Part shown: positions 21,271 through 31,869 of the stretch, one piece after another | How the letters are laid out: the number at the start of each line of letters is the position of its first letter | Numbering within the stretch: the stretch's first letter is position 1 | Assembly: GCA_030015575.1 (NCBI GenBank) | Contig: CM057340.1 | Location: 752,625,632-752,689,631 of the forward strand | Direction of reading: 5' to 3' | From: Agapanthus africanus | Lineage: Eukaryota > Streptophyta > Magnoliopsida > Asparagales > Amaryllidaceae | DNA length: 64,000 nt | Made by a program: the position numbers and the translations under genes | Notes under the pieces: model-generated | The model's input: the letters and a program-made list of their open reading frames with translations, nothing else | Told to the model about the DNA's origin: nothing | Databases searched by the model: none

Positions 21271-21279
21271 AATATAAGA
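21271..21279 (-). promoter_or_regulatory. Possible TATA element of antisense gene A
   Basis: The minus strand reads CTCTTATATTCC about 85 bases upstream of the ATG at 21188. It is weaker than the box of gene B. Confidence 0.3.
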
Positions 21280-21670
21280 GAGTAAGGGCCCTAGGGTGGG
21301 CCCCACCCGTATTTATTACCGCATACTGCCTCATCCAACGGCGCCCATCGTCTCCTGCCGAAACGGCTCCTTGCGCCCAGCAGCTCCGATCGCTCCACAT
21401 GGCGGCCCAGCGATTGGCCGCGTCCCGTCAGACGCCGCAGACCTACGCACGTTACATCAGCCAGTTAGCACTCGACACGTGGACCGTCGCTTTGACTGCA
21501 GAGTGCACGAACCGGCGCACCCTCCTTAAATGCAAAGATCTCGCCTCAATTCTCTAGCGGAAAAGACAACCGACGGCTCGAGGACTCATCCCGGCGTAAC
21601 CCTGAGAAGGAGCTCACCTCGGAGGGCCCGACAGTCCACTCCTGACCCGACCCGCTAGCTGGATGGGGCA

Positions 21671-21685
21671 AGAGTGGGGGGCTAA
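21671..21685 (+). other. Polypurine tract of the Tat-type element
   Basis: AGAGTGGGGGGCTAA directly precedes the second LTR, as expected for the plus-strand primer. Confidence 0.75.
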
Positions 21686-22415
21686 TGATGACGCTCGATA
21701 TTGGTGACCTCCAAGATCAGGACACGTGGCAGATGACGCGTCTCAGGACTCAGAAGAAAGGGCCCACAGGGCCGACCAGGCCCCCTGTGCCCGACCTGCA
21801 AGCACAAACCGGCCGTCCTTGGGGCCCCTTGCAAATTAGCCTCCTCGTCCCCTCATCTCGCTCGAGCTGCCACAAGACCAAGAATCCTCGGCCCCCTCGC
21901 TCGTCCCTGAGCCCCCGGCCGAGGCCGCCTTCCTCGGCCCTCCGACCAACTCCACCACTCACGGGCGTAACCGCCGCTCCGTGAATCTCGCCACGCGCAG
22001 ATTCTGCGCCAACAACATCCCACGTTCCACGCTATCACGATCCCCATTAATGGGCGATCCGCTCTCTGCGCGAGCGTGACGTTGGGAGCGTAACTGCCGG
22101 CGAGATTCTCGCGCCTGCTGCTGTGTGCCACCACTGCTATATAAACCTCCATCACAGAGGGGTCAAGTAAGCCATTCTTCACACTTACGCCGTTACTCTG
22201 CTCGGATCTCATCACTAACTTGAGCGTCGGAGGGTCCTCGGTGGTACCAAACCATCCCGGGACTTCTTTGCAGGTACTCGGCGACAGCCTCCTCACCCCA
22301 CCTTCTCCTTCCAAAGCCCATTGAGACCCACACGCAACGAAGGATAATCGGTCAAGTTCACCTCGAGATCAACGGAAGACAACATCTGACGGAGGCCCGA
22401 GAAGGAGCTCCATCA
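21686..22415 (+). repeat. 3' LTR of the Tat-type element (730 bp)
   Basis: Same ends as the 5' LTR, TATA box at 22138-22145, followed by the TSD AGAAG (22416-22420). Two single-base indels and about 40 substitutions against LTR 1 (counted by eye). Confidence 0.95.
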
Positions 22416-22885
22416 AGAAGCACTAAAGAAGTGTTCTTGGTGTATGGTAAAGGTGAACTCTAATGGGATTCCTTTACCGATTCGAGCTTCCATAGTGATA
22501 AGGTCGACTGAAAGTCGGTCTCAGGCTTTGTCTTTACCCTTAGTGCAAGGACGGTGTGTTGGAAGAATTCCAAGCTAAATACCATGGCAAACTAGAAGAT
22601 AAAGGATGAATACATCGCTACCAATGATACTACCAAAGAGGCAGTCTGGATATTATTGTTCATAAGATGAACATGGTTCCTACCATTGAGCGTCCAATAA
22701 CTGTTATCGTGATAACAATGGAGTTGTGGCTTTGGCCTAGGAACGTCGGTCCCATCAGTGATCCAGACATATTCTGAGGTGGTATCACCTGATCAGGGAG
22801 ATGGTTGATCTCCAAGGGATCGAGGTAAGGAGAGTTGACGCGAAGGATAACACGGCGGATCCACTCGCAGAGGCATTTCCCTAAA
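22416..22885 (+). pseudogene. Copia RNase H region, degraded
   Basis: Continues the copia frame after the insertion: RSTKEVFLVYGKGEL-like bases directly follow the TSD. Later come a CCAAATACCATGG-type AKYHGKL segment, ATNDTTKEAVW, and the terminal KDNTADPLAEAFP-like block at about 22835-22880. Frameshifts and stops are frequent. The order matches the end of copia pol, just before the 3' LTR. Confidence 0.65.
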
Positions 22886-22949
22886 GAGACTTCTATGGGG
22901 TGTTGGGTATGAGATACTACAACAACTGGACTTAGTGCATGTGGGAGAT

Positions 22950-24312
22950 TGTTAGTTATATGTATGCCCTAGAGGCCATTATTGTACATATGATGTATAT
23001 TATAGTGGATACTTGGACATATATAGGGAGGACTTTCTTGCGCGACATGATAGTATGCTATCTGGTTACTCTTTATCTTAACATATACACTTGTACTGTC
23101 TCTCTGTTACATGTTGATAAAGCCCTTAGGATGTGGACTTGACTTCCAGGACTATGATGCAGATCATACTAGTGGGGACAGGGTAGTCCACAAGTACATC
23201 CTTTAATTGTTCCTAGTCGAGAGAGTGTCGAGACAGGGCATCGATATTCCAGAATAGACTGGTGTGTACGATTCTTGATCCTGTATAGGACGATGGTTGA
23301 TCCCATAACCACTGGTGTTTGAAATCAAAGAATGTGCACAGGTGCTCATTAGAGAATGGGTACACCGAACAGGACTCGCCGAGAACTCCTAGATGGTATT
23401 GTACCTGACGTCAGATAGCAGTTCTCTGGTGACACTGGTACATGTTAGTCTGTAGACCTGAGATCGTCATAGAGTCTTGTGTGATTCCCACTGTGCTTTG
23501 ATTTCCATCATACCACATTCAAGAGAACGTGCAAACCGGTGGCTTTTGGGTATAGTCCCGAATCCCATGGAGGCAATGAGCGATAGAAGGGGTTTCGACT
23601 CTCCTGGTATTGGGGGTTGATGTTGCGCTGTGCATGATTGGCTATAACATGAAGTCCCTGGCCTGGGCCGATGATGAGATTTACTAGTAAGTGTTATCAG
23701 TAGTTTCTCGACTCGTTATGAGCCTCACATCGGCATGACTTATCAAGTTACTGGGGTCTAACGTTTACCACCCCTAGACTCGATATGCAACATATCAGAC
23801 GAAGAGACCGGACTGTATGGCAGTGTTACTGATTGGATTCGCAGGAGTATGAACATGCTTGCTTATTGATCTTCTAATCGCTCAATACCCGGATGGCCGT
23901 TACGTTTAGCAGACCGCTTGCGGCTTGTGGGTGAATGATGTGATCACCACCTACTGCTGGCGTATTGACGAGTCTTTAAAGTCCTACACAGAGGTTTCCT
24001 GGCTCAAGCGAAACGATGTAGGAGCACATATGTGATATGTGCGGGACCGAGATAAATACGCGTATATGATACCGTATTCTAATTTCTCTATATAGGTTAT
24101 ATGTGATATAACTGGATTGTTGAATCAAATGTTGATTCGATAATTTGATATTAGTCAGGTATATGTGATATAGCCGGATTATTAAATCAAATGTTGATTT
24201 AATAATTTAATATATATATATATATATTTGATATATTAATATATATTAACTAATATAAATTAGCTCACTTAAGAATTTTCTTTTCTTCATTTACATTTTA
24301 TATATGCATATA

Positions 24313-24351
<39 letters not shown>

Positions 24352-25129
24352 GTATTATGATTTATGTATCATGTTTGATGATACATGGAACTTGGGTGTA
24401 TGAGACTCACACCTTAGTTAAGATAATGTAGGGTTTTTATTATTAAGAGAAAACCAAAATGAGGTGGATATTAGCCATGGTTATGAAGCTTGGAGAAGTT
24501 TGTGGAAATCTTGACCTAACTCCATTGACTTTTGTTTTAGTCTACATATTATTTAACCTAACCATTATCTTAGCCTTAGTAAAGTCTCTACAAGAGTTTA
24601 TATTAGATATTTTCTCACCCATGGTTCATAAGAAGTTCATCTTCTTCATCTCTTTTTTCTTGACTTGAGTTTTCTTGAAGTGAAAAAGAAAGAGAGGAAA
24701 AATATTCTAAAGTGAGCAAAATTCCTACTTCATTAATCTATACCATATTAGCCATACAGTGTAGGTTGTTTACTTCACTAATTCATTGATTAGTGAAGAG
24801 GTAGGTTGAGTTAGAGTCTCCTCAAAGTAGATCATCTTCGGCCTCGAAAATCATTGAGCAAGCTCGTTCATTTCGACTAGTGGAGCCTACGGAGAGTCCG
24901 AGACACCACTACTTGGAGCGAAGGGACTTCTACATGAAGCTTTTGAAGTGAAGGACCGGTCTACAAAGGTTGTATTCCATATTCAGTTAGTGTAATGTTT
25001 GATTACTTACCTTAAAACCCTAATTCTCTAGTTCGATTCTAAGTTTGAGTTCATTAGCACAATTAATTTTTAAAATTGTATACTTGATGCACCTTTAAAT
25101 CATAGTGAGAGTGCTAATAAACCCCAACA
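22950..25129 (+). repeat. 3' LTR of copia 1 (about 2.18 kb)
   Basis: Begins TGTTAGTTATATGTATGCCC after a purine-rich GTGGGAGAT and ends AATAAACCCCAACA at 25129, where the Tat-like gag frame resumes. About 1 kb of it is recognisably related to the LTR at 33574-35555 (GATAGTATGCTATC, TATTCCAGAATAGA, TCGTGATGGGAC-type words in the same order). Confidence 0.75.
24315..24350. repeat. (AT)n microsatellite
   Basis: About 18 uninterrupted AT dinucleotides inside the copia LTR; a shorter AT-rich run lies at 24205-24245. Confidence 0.95.
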
Positions 25130-26003
25130 CTATGAACATGCCCACGGCAAGAGCTTCTTGGATGCGTTGCTCGCAATTTGACCATAGGTTCCGCCACCGG
25201 ATAGCGTATTGAACCCAGGTCTCTCTTAGCTTCACCCTGGCATTGATTAATGTCGTGATCGGGGTGCGCTCGCTTGCGCCGGCGAACCGCTGTGTGAATA
25301 GCAATTCCATTTCCGTGAATGTTTTGACGGAGTCATTTGGGAGCTCTGAGTACCATTCGAATATTGTTTCCGATAGGCTACCAACGAACTGGCGAAGCAG
25401 CAATTTATCGTCGCCTCCAGTATTGCCGCAAAAAGCTCTGAACCGAGCAACGTGTTGATCAGGATTGCCTATCCTTTTGTACACATGGAACTTGGGGATT
25501 GTATATCCTGGCGGGTACTTGATTTGATCGTACAAACCCGGATACAGTCGTCCAGTTCTGACAACTTGGCCATCCGTTTCACTCGCTTGATGAGATCGTA
25601 TTTGTTAAGCTATGTAATCATCAAGGGCAACCTTAGAGATCGTTTCTTCACTGGCTGTTGATAAAGCTGGAAGAAGGTTTGATGTTTCTCCTCTGTCGTC
25701 CTCGATGATTATCGGCGGGTCTTCAGCTGGAGGTTCTGGCTGGATCATCATTCCAACCATGTCTTGGAACAAGAGTGCCATCTGTTTTATATTAGCAGCC
25801 TATTCCGCGGCCTCCTTATCCTTTCTTTCCAGCACCCTTCGTAGGAACTCTATATCGGTCTCCTGCTCCTGGCGCTGTTCAGACGCCACTTCCGGGCTTT
25901 TTTTCTGCCCGGTGAGTGCTGCCATTTTTGTCAGCATCTCTTGGAGCTTTTGTTGCTTCTCCTGAGCTTTTGTCAACTACCGAGTTTGCGGTCGATGACC
26001 CAT
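25130..26003 (-). pseudogene. Gag N-terminal and core region, Tat/Ogre-like
   Basis: The core frame (25535-25130) encodes YDQIKYPPGYTIPKFHVY, NPDQHVARFRAF, LLLRQFVGSLSETIFEWYSE and ELLFTQRFAGA, hallmark motifs of the Tat/Ogre gag. Upstream to about 26002 the same protein continues with stops: a start like MGHRPQTR, a Gln/Lys-rich coiled region and PPAEDPPIIIEDD. The frame ends at EALAVGMF where the copia LTR begins. Its continuation should be at about 11985 on the other side of the copia, but the exact joint is obscured. Confidence 0.75.
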
Positions 26004-26690
26004 GGAAGTACGGCTTTCCTTTTTCCCGGAACCCATGTAGACCGTGTGTACAACCATGCCCCTAGACTTGGGGCGTTTGGATCAAACGCCTTTGGAATTT
26101 TCCGCAAGCAATGAGATTTTCTCCGGCCTCTTCCTTTTATGGGAGGTTGAGGTTGAAGGAGCTGTTGTTACATGAGCTTATGTCAAAGAAGTCCATCACT
26201 GTATGGTGGAGGGATGATTTTCCTCTTGTCGAACCTTCATTTTCTCCAGTTGACGAGAGTGGTCTTTGTTGATCACAGAGTTCTGGACTTTCTGCCAGAC
26301 CCTGTGAATTTGGGAGGAGAGCCATTGAGGGGATTGTTTCGGTTTCGTCTACGTCATGTTTTCAACAGGAAGTGGAGATTTCTTCAACACCGCAGTTAGG
26401 GAGTTCTTCTGCACCCTCCTAAGCAGATCAAAGCTGTTCCCGGTTAGAACAGCAGCGTCAATTTCCACCATCGGAGCCGGCGGAGTGAATCCAGAGGGGG
26501 AGTTGCCCCCAGCTATTCTCACTCGACGCTAATGGAGACATTGAGCGTGTCTTGCAGACGGGACCGCCTCGATTTTTGAAGTGGCTGTGGCTTGCCCCTG
26601 ATTTTGTTGAGCTCTAGCAATTGTCAGCCTGTTAAAGACCGACGTCCTCGGCAAGATTTGATTGGAGACGATCAGCATCTCGAAAACCAA

Positions 26691-27059
26691 TCATCTGACT
26701 GGTGAAGCACTTTTGACGGCTTCATTATCCCCTTCGGGAATCATGGGCTTCTTTACGGGCCCGTTTGAACTTTGGCTCAACCTATTAAAGACTGAGACCC
26801 CCTTTTTGGACGGCTCGTTGAGAAGAGCCGTTGCGGTCGTTAGTCGGTGGAAGACCGACTTCTTGGGAACATCGGGTTGCGACGTTGGGGCATTGATGCT
26901 CATTGGTGGGAGCATGGTCCCGAAGAACAATCGAGTAGCGGCTTCTGTTACTTGCCCCACCGGCATTGAAAAGATGGAGGTTGCTTTGGGCCTATAAGTC
27001 ACTCCTCCAGTTGGGGCGGAGCAAGAATTGCTGTTGCAAGTTGTGCAGCTGAAAGCCAA
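26691..27059 (-). pseudogene. Leader ORF with repeated VF(H/N)RL motifs
   Basis: A 122-codon frame upstream of gag containing KSVFHRLTTATALL and SVFNRLSQSS, with a third VFNRL in the continuation past 26691. Tat/Ogre elements often carry such SVF(D/N)RL repeats in or near gag, and Ogre elements have an extra ORF before gag. Function unknown; further stops downstream show decay. Confidence 0.45.
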
Positions 27060-27804
27060 TGATGTTCTCTTCTTCTCAGGAACAAGACACCAAATCTTAG
27101 TATCTCGAATTCAAGGGCAACCATAGCAAACCGCGATTTTGTTCGCGAAACACGACATACAAAATGTGGAGTGGAAAGAGGAAAAGGTCCTACCGGGTAT
27201 GCCAGAATCTGTTCACAGCCGAAAGACGCAACCGGGACGTTAGGACGTCTGACCTGAATTTTGGGGGCAGATGCTATTTGGATTTATCCGTCCACCTCTT
27301 CGAAGATGCCAAGTTAATTTATGGCACCGTATATCAGAGGTTTGGACGGATGCAGCCATTGTAGCAGACTTCGTCAAATTCCCCCTCGTTTGCGAGGGGT
27401 TTTCTGATTGTGGGGACACTCTTCCCTGCAGGCGCAAGCCTCTTCAGTTAATTACGTTATCGCATCGTGATAGCCACTTTCTCCTGCTCTGGAAGTTCAC
27501 TTCGTGTCATGTGTGTTTTTATTTTTGGTTTAGGTTGCCCGCGGATTGTATACAGAGACTAATTTACATTGTCTCCCGTAGGGCGTGGATTGGTCCAAAT
27601 CCGTATATCTTAAATTTGGGTTTGTTTTATTTAAGGATCCTTAATCTGGGTTGAGATTAAGATCGACTTAAATGTATGTGAGCAGTTGGGGCTCGGTTGG
27701 TTTTTTGTTAAGGATACGTTAGTCCAATTTGAGACTAAGATCTACTTAACAAAATGTTAGGATCATTTTTGTTTCAGATCCAACAAGAGAGCATTTGGAA
27801 ACTG

Positions 27805-27990
27805 TTGTCTTAGTTTAGGGACATTTCGGTCCATTGTTGTCATTTTTTAGGTGAATATTAGTTTAAGGACATTTCGGTCTGTTGATCACTATTTTGGAGG
27901 TGGGGTTTTAGTTTAAGAACGTCACGGTCTGTTGATCACCATTTTGGAGGTAAGATTTTAGAATAAGGATGTCTCGGTCCGTTGTCCATC
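27805..27990. repeat. Tandem repeat of about 50 bp, shared with 10290-10450
   Basis: Four units of TTAGTTTAAGGACATTTCGG followed by CTGTTGATCACCATTTTGGAGG. The same family lies next to the integrase tail of the other half. Confidence 0.75.
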
Positions 27991-28479
27991 TTGCATGCAC
28001 ATGTATTTGTTATGTGACAGGATGAACAATGATGATATGGGATGCACCCAGTTTGGGGTGCGGTCTGATTTGAAGTGTGCACATCAGTTTGGAAGTGCAC
28101 CAAAAAGTTGTTGGTTGTCGGGACCCGCCACCTCTCTAAAGACGTTGAGGAACTACAACGATATATATCAGAGGTGTGGAGAGATGTACCCTTATACAAA
28201 ATCCCGTATTTGAGTGAAAGGGGGGCTGCTGTGGACCTAAGAATCATTAGTCATTTTTTAGACTAATATTATGTTAGAAGATATGGGATGAATATCATTT
28301 TGGATATCATCATGAGAGATTATTAGTCATGTTTGGGACTAAGATCAATTTGGGGAATCATGAGCACAGAGGGCTCGGTTGATTGGAAATCGAAGAGGTT
28401 TTGACCTTGGGAAAACTTAGCCAATTTGGGCTAGGTCTGGGTCTCCATAGTTACCCAACAGTGCTAAGCACTGGTATAT

Positions 28480-28865
28480 GCAACACTCACGTGTATCCCA
28501 TGTGAGGCGCTGAATTAGTGTTAAACATTGAACTTTGGAGACACTCACGTGTGACTACGTGAGGCATCCCAAATATGGGCTCTGCTGTTTGGGTTTTATT
28601 TCCCCTTTTTATATAAGTGCTAAGCACTTGGTTCTCGTGGCATTCACGTGTGAAACACGTGAGGCGCCCCAAATACGGGCCCTGCTCTTTGGGTTTTATT
28701 TCTCCTATTATACATAAGTGCTAGGCACTTGATTGGGGGTCGCGTGCAAAGCACGTGACTGCCTTAGGAAGTGCTCCTTGCTCTTCTTTTAAGCACTCGC
28801 GTGAGAAACACGTGAAGCGGTCTGGGCCTTTTCTTTTTATTCATTAAAAGTACTCACGTAGAAAA
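28480..28865. repeat. G-box array 1: paired CACGTG repeats, about 105-110 bp units
   Basis: CACGTG occurs at 28488, 28546, 28645, 28656, 28752 and 28809. Units carry CACTCACGTGTGAAACACGTG-like inverted pairs, GAGGCGCCCCAAATA and AAGTGCTAAGCACTT. The words around each pair can form short hairpins. They sit within the presumed LTR of the minus-strand Tat-like element. Confidence 0.8.
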
Positions 28866-29439
28866 CATGTGAGATCTTGTTATAGTGTTAAACACTAACG
28901 AATCACTAGGCTGTTCTTCTGTATTCTTGAAGATTTTGATCTCATATTAATGATATTTCTAGTCATTAGGCTTTGGGTTTGGAAGGTCTCAAATTATCAT
29001 CATCGTCTGAGGAATCAAGTTCTCCTCTTGTTCGTGTAGGAATCAAATTCTTTATATAGGGTTAAACCCTAGTTTTCAGAGGAATTAAAATCCCATATAT
29101 TTTTGTAAGAATTAAATTTTTTGTACTCAGTTCTTTCCCCTAGGCTTTGAATCTTCATAACAGAATTTCCCCAATGAGAATTAAATTCTCAACTTGTGGG
29201 GAGATCTGCTTCTGCAGTTCTCAACCAGTGAAAGAACTAAGTTCTCGTATGAAGGGTTAAACCCTTAGAGAGGCAAATAAGGAATGGAACAATCTCTGTG
29301 TTTTTTCTTTTTTACCTAGTATGTTCTGACGAAACAAATCTTTGCTGAGAATCAAATTCTTTCTTTTTTGTCTCTACTTCTGTCTTCCCTTTCTCTGTGT
29401 GTGTCTCCCCGCCTCCTTGAGAATTGAAGTCTCGGGCTC

Positions 29440-29447
29440 TTTATATA
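29440..29447 (-). promoter_or_regulatory. TATA box in the Tat-like LTR
   Basis: The minus strand reads CACTATATAAAGAGC. It lies 0.5-1 kb downstream (in element orientation) of the array at 29885-30235 and in the correct orientation for the element's transcript. Confidence 0.5.
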
Positions 29448-29884
29448 GTGGAGAGAAGTTTATTTAATTCTCAGAAAATCTCTCATTGAAAGATCCCCAT
29501 TGATTTAATTGGTTTCAGAATTGATTTGGGGAATTTTACCCACCGTTGGATCTTTGATCTAAGAACTTCTGTTTTTATAGAAGATATTGTTCTTATTTTT
29601 AACAAGATTGGGGATATTCTCCCATATATAGAATAAAATTCTATCGAGCGGTGACATTTTAATCACCATTGGATTTTTAATCCAAGGGTGCTCAGTTCAA
29701 TGGAGTATAATCTTTCTCTGTTTAGGAAGATATAGGAAATATTTTGGATGTTTGATCCACTAACTCTCTGTTTAACAGAAAATATTCTCTCCAATAAAAT
29801 TCAATTCTATGTTTAATCACTGTTGGATCTTTGATCCAATGGTTTATTAAGTTATTAAGTAGAATTTAATTCTACTCAAGGAGG

Positions 29885-30235
29885 TGTCCTCACGTGTTAA
29901 CACATGAGGCTTGCGGTTTAATTGCAGCGTTTAGGCGCTCACGTGTTGGCACGTGAGGCTGGTTTAGCCTAATTGTAGTTTAATTGCAGCGCCTATTTAT
30001 AGGCGCTCACGTGTTGGCACGTGAGGCTTGTTTAGCCTACTCGTAGTTTAATTGCAGCGCATGGGCACTTACGTGTTGACACGTGAGTCTGGTTTAGCCT
30101 AGTTATAGTTTAATTGTAGCGCCTATTTATAGGCGCTCACGTGTTGGCACATGAAACTTGTTTAGCCTTCTTATAGTTTTAATGGCAGCGCCTATATGTC
30201 TTGCATATAGACGCTCACATGTTTAACACGTGAGG
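29885..30235. repeat. G-box array 2: about 60-70 bp units with CACGTG inverted pairs
   Basis: Five to six units of GCGCCTATTTATAGGCGC, then TCACGTGTTGGCACGTGAGG and TTTAGCCTA. Perfect CACGTG is at 29891, 29940, 29950, 30008, 30018, 30080, 30138 and 30227; other units carry single-base changes. Both the GCGCCTA...TAGGCGC word and the CACGTG pair are inverted repeats. Confidence 0.85.
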
Positions 30236-30377
30236 CTCGAATAGTGGGGAGTTTCCCTCTTTCTTTCTCTCATCTTCTCTTTTTTTTATGAGGGAACAAT
30301 GTCTAGAAAATTTTAACGAGAGATTAATTAAGTGGGTCCATGCGAAGGCACATGGGACCTCCCTCGGAGTACCAACA

Positions 30378-31869
30378 CTAGCATAGCTGAACGGTTAGCG
30401 AACTTGTAAGGTGAATATGATCCCGACTAGTTCTCCTTTTAGGGGTTGAAGGAGAATTCGAGAAAACAGTGGGAGATATCCTGATTAGATGAAGTGATTA
30501 ACCAATCTAATTTTGACTGAGTGCACGCTGAGTGTTTCTTTTCTTTCTCTCTGATTTACGACCATGACTTACCTTAAAATAAAACTCATGAACTAAATTA
30601 ATCGAACATTTCTACACACTTTGGCTTTTGGATTGTCATGATTCACGACAAAGTCGCATATATCCATGTCGCTCCTACTTCCTCTTTGCATTTCTCCTTA
30701 ACACTCCGTATCACTATGAAAATCCATATTGATTGGGTATTCCATCGCATAGTTACGTACGAACTCGAAGAAATTTGTTTCAGTTCGAGAATGGATTCCG
30801 GTTCTAGAGAAATTGAATAGGATTATTCGGTTGTCTTTTCCCTTTATTTTCTCTCAGGTTGCGAGGGCTCTTAGTATTAGGAGAGCACACCTATTACTCT
30901 TATTGGATAGTCTTCTTCCAATTATTAGGCAGGTGCCGAAAGGTAAGGAAGGAAGAAAACTAATTAGTCTAAGTATAGTGTACAGAAGATAAGATGTAGG
31001 ACATATAAAGGGATTGAAGTGAGAGCAAAAAAAATTGTGACTAACTGTCATGAATCTGGATAGGAATACCCGGCCACCCCCTCAAAACATTTTCATGTTT
31101 CAGTTTTACTATTCGGTGTTAATTGAAAACTGTTTTCCCAATTAAATTCTGACTTCGGGGTATGTATTTACCAGTCTCGATTCTCACATCTGTATGGCGT
31201 TACAGATGCTGAGTAGGTAAAGAATATTGAGAATTGGGTGATTAGATCCTTAATATCAGAATTCTTTGTAATTGGTGATATTTAAGGAAGTCATCTGGGT
31301 TTTTCCAAACGGCAAATATTTGGTTTTGAATATCCGTTGTTATGCACCAATTTCAAACTGATATATCTGTACGTTTATTTTATAAAGTGAGATATAACTT
31401 TTTGAAATTACGTTTATGATATTTACCTTTATCGGTTGATGATTATGTAAAATGTATTCAATAATAATGTAATTTTTCTTAACCATACTACAGTTTTCAA
31501 CCTACGATGCGCATGGTTCGAGCTATTAAACTCAGAGGACTTATACAAAGAATTAGAAGTTGTTCGATGTCCATTAGGATAAGGGTTTGGTACTCGTATT
31601 ATATTTTGTTTACTTATGACTTCTCAGATTTTAGACACGTATCTCGTTGAATACAAGATCCAAATTTTGAGAAATTATAGGTATAAGAATAAAGTAGAGA
31701 ACCATATGTTGCTAGTATCAAGATTCTTTGAGGTGATCGAAGGTGTAGATACTTATGCTAGGTATTCCTTTGTAAGTAATACATTTGAGAACTTGCTTCT
31801 CTCTCAGGTTACTCATCCGTGGGTGCGCTTCTTGATGAGTAATGTTCCATGGACTTCTTCCATTTAGTC
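30378..31869. other. Unassigned AT-rich stretch
   Basis: Small open frames at 30638-30820 and 31616-31867 have no recognisable motif. Part of it probably belongs to the decayed 5' portion of the copia that follows, but I could not align it. A tRNA-like word TAGCTGAACGGTTAGCG at about 30384 has no matching B box. Confidence 0.35.

Larger units (their letters stand above)
14463..22415 (+). mobile_element. Non-autonomous Tat-type LTR element with two antisense genes
   Basis: Complete element: LTRs 14463-15194 and 21686-22415, PBS-like TTGGCGCCGTCTGTGGG directly after LTR 1, PPT (AGAGTGGGGGGCTAA) before LTR 2, and TSD AGAAG. Inside are a plus-strand gag relic (15262-16966), then no protease, RT, RNase H or integrase. 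Instead there is a minus-strand gene at 17125-17577, a tandem-repeat block, and a second, multi-exon minus-strand gene at 19221-21188. The GC content is far higher than in the copia host. By eye the LTRs differ at about 42 of 731 positions, mostly transitions. PBS and gag place it in the Tat lineage. Confidence 0.85.
12005..25129 (+). mobile_element. Ty1/copia element, Angela/BARE-like, interrupted and 5'-truncated
   Basis: Plus-strand copia order is preserved: protease remnant (12132), GAG-pre-integrase and integrase (12518-12990), RT (13200-14457), RNase H remnant (22416-22885), PPT-like GTGGGAGAT and 3' LTR (22950-25129). A 7953-bp Tat-type element sits at 14463-22415 with a perfect 5-bp duplication. 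Removing it rejoins the codons of a copia RT/RNase H segment without a gap. No 5' LTR or gag core was found, so the 5' end is deleted or too decayed. The LTR start (TATGCCCTAGAGGCC) resembles Angela/BARE-type LTRs. Many stops and frameshifts show it is dead. Confidence 0.75.
25130..30377 (-). mobile_element. Tat/Ogre-like gypsy element, 5' half (LTR, leader, gag)
   Basis: On the minus strand this block runs from a likely LTR start TGTTGGTACTCCGAGG at 30377, through G-box-rich repeats and a TATA box (29447-29440), to an ORF1-like segment (27059-26691), an MGHRPQTR-type gag start near 26002 and the gag core (25535-25130), where the copia LTR interrupts it. The 3' half lies at 7589-12004. The LTR/leader border is not clear: no convincing PBS was found between 27.0 and 28.5 kb. 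Confidence 0.55.

Noticed and set aside
30378..30450. tRNA-like A box TAGCTGAACGGTTAGCG
   Set aside because: No B box or cloverleaf could be drawn from the following bases.
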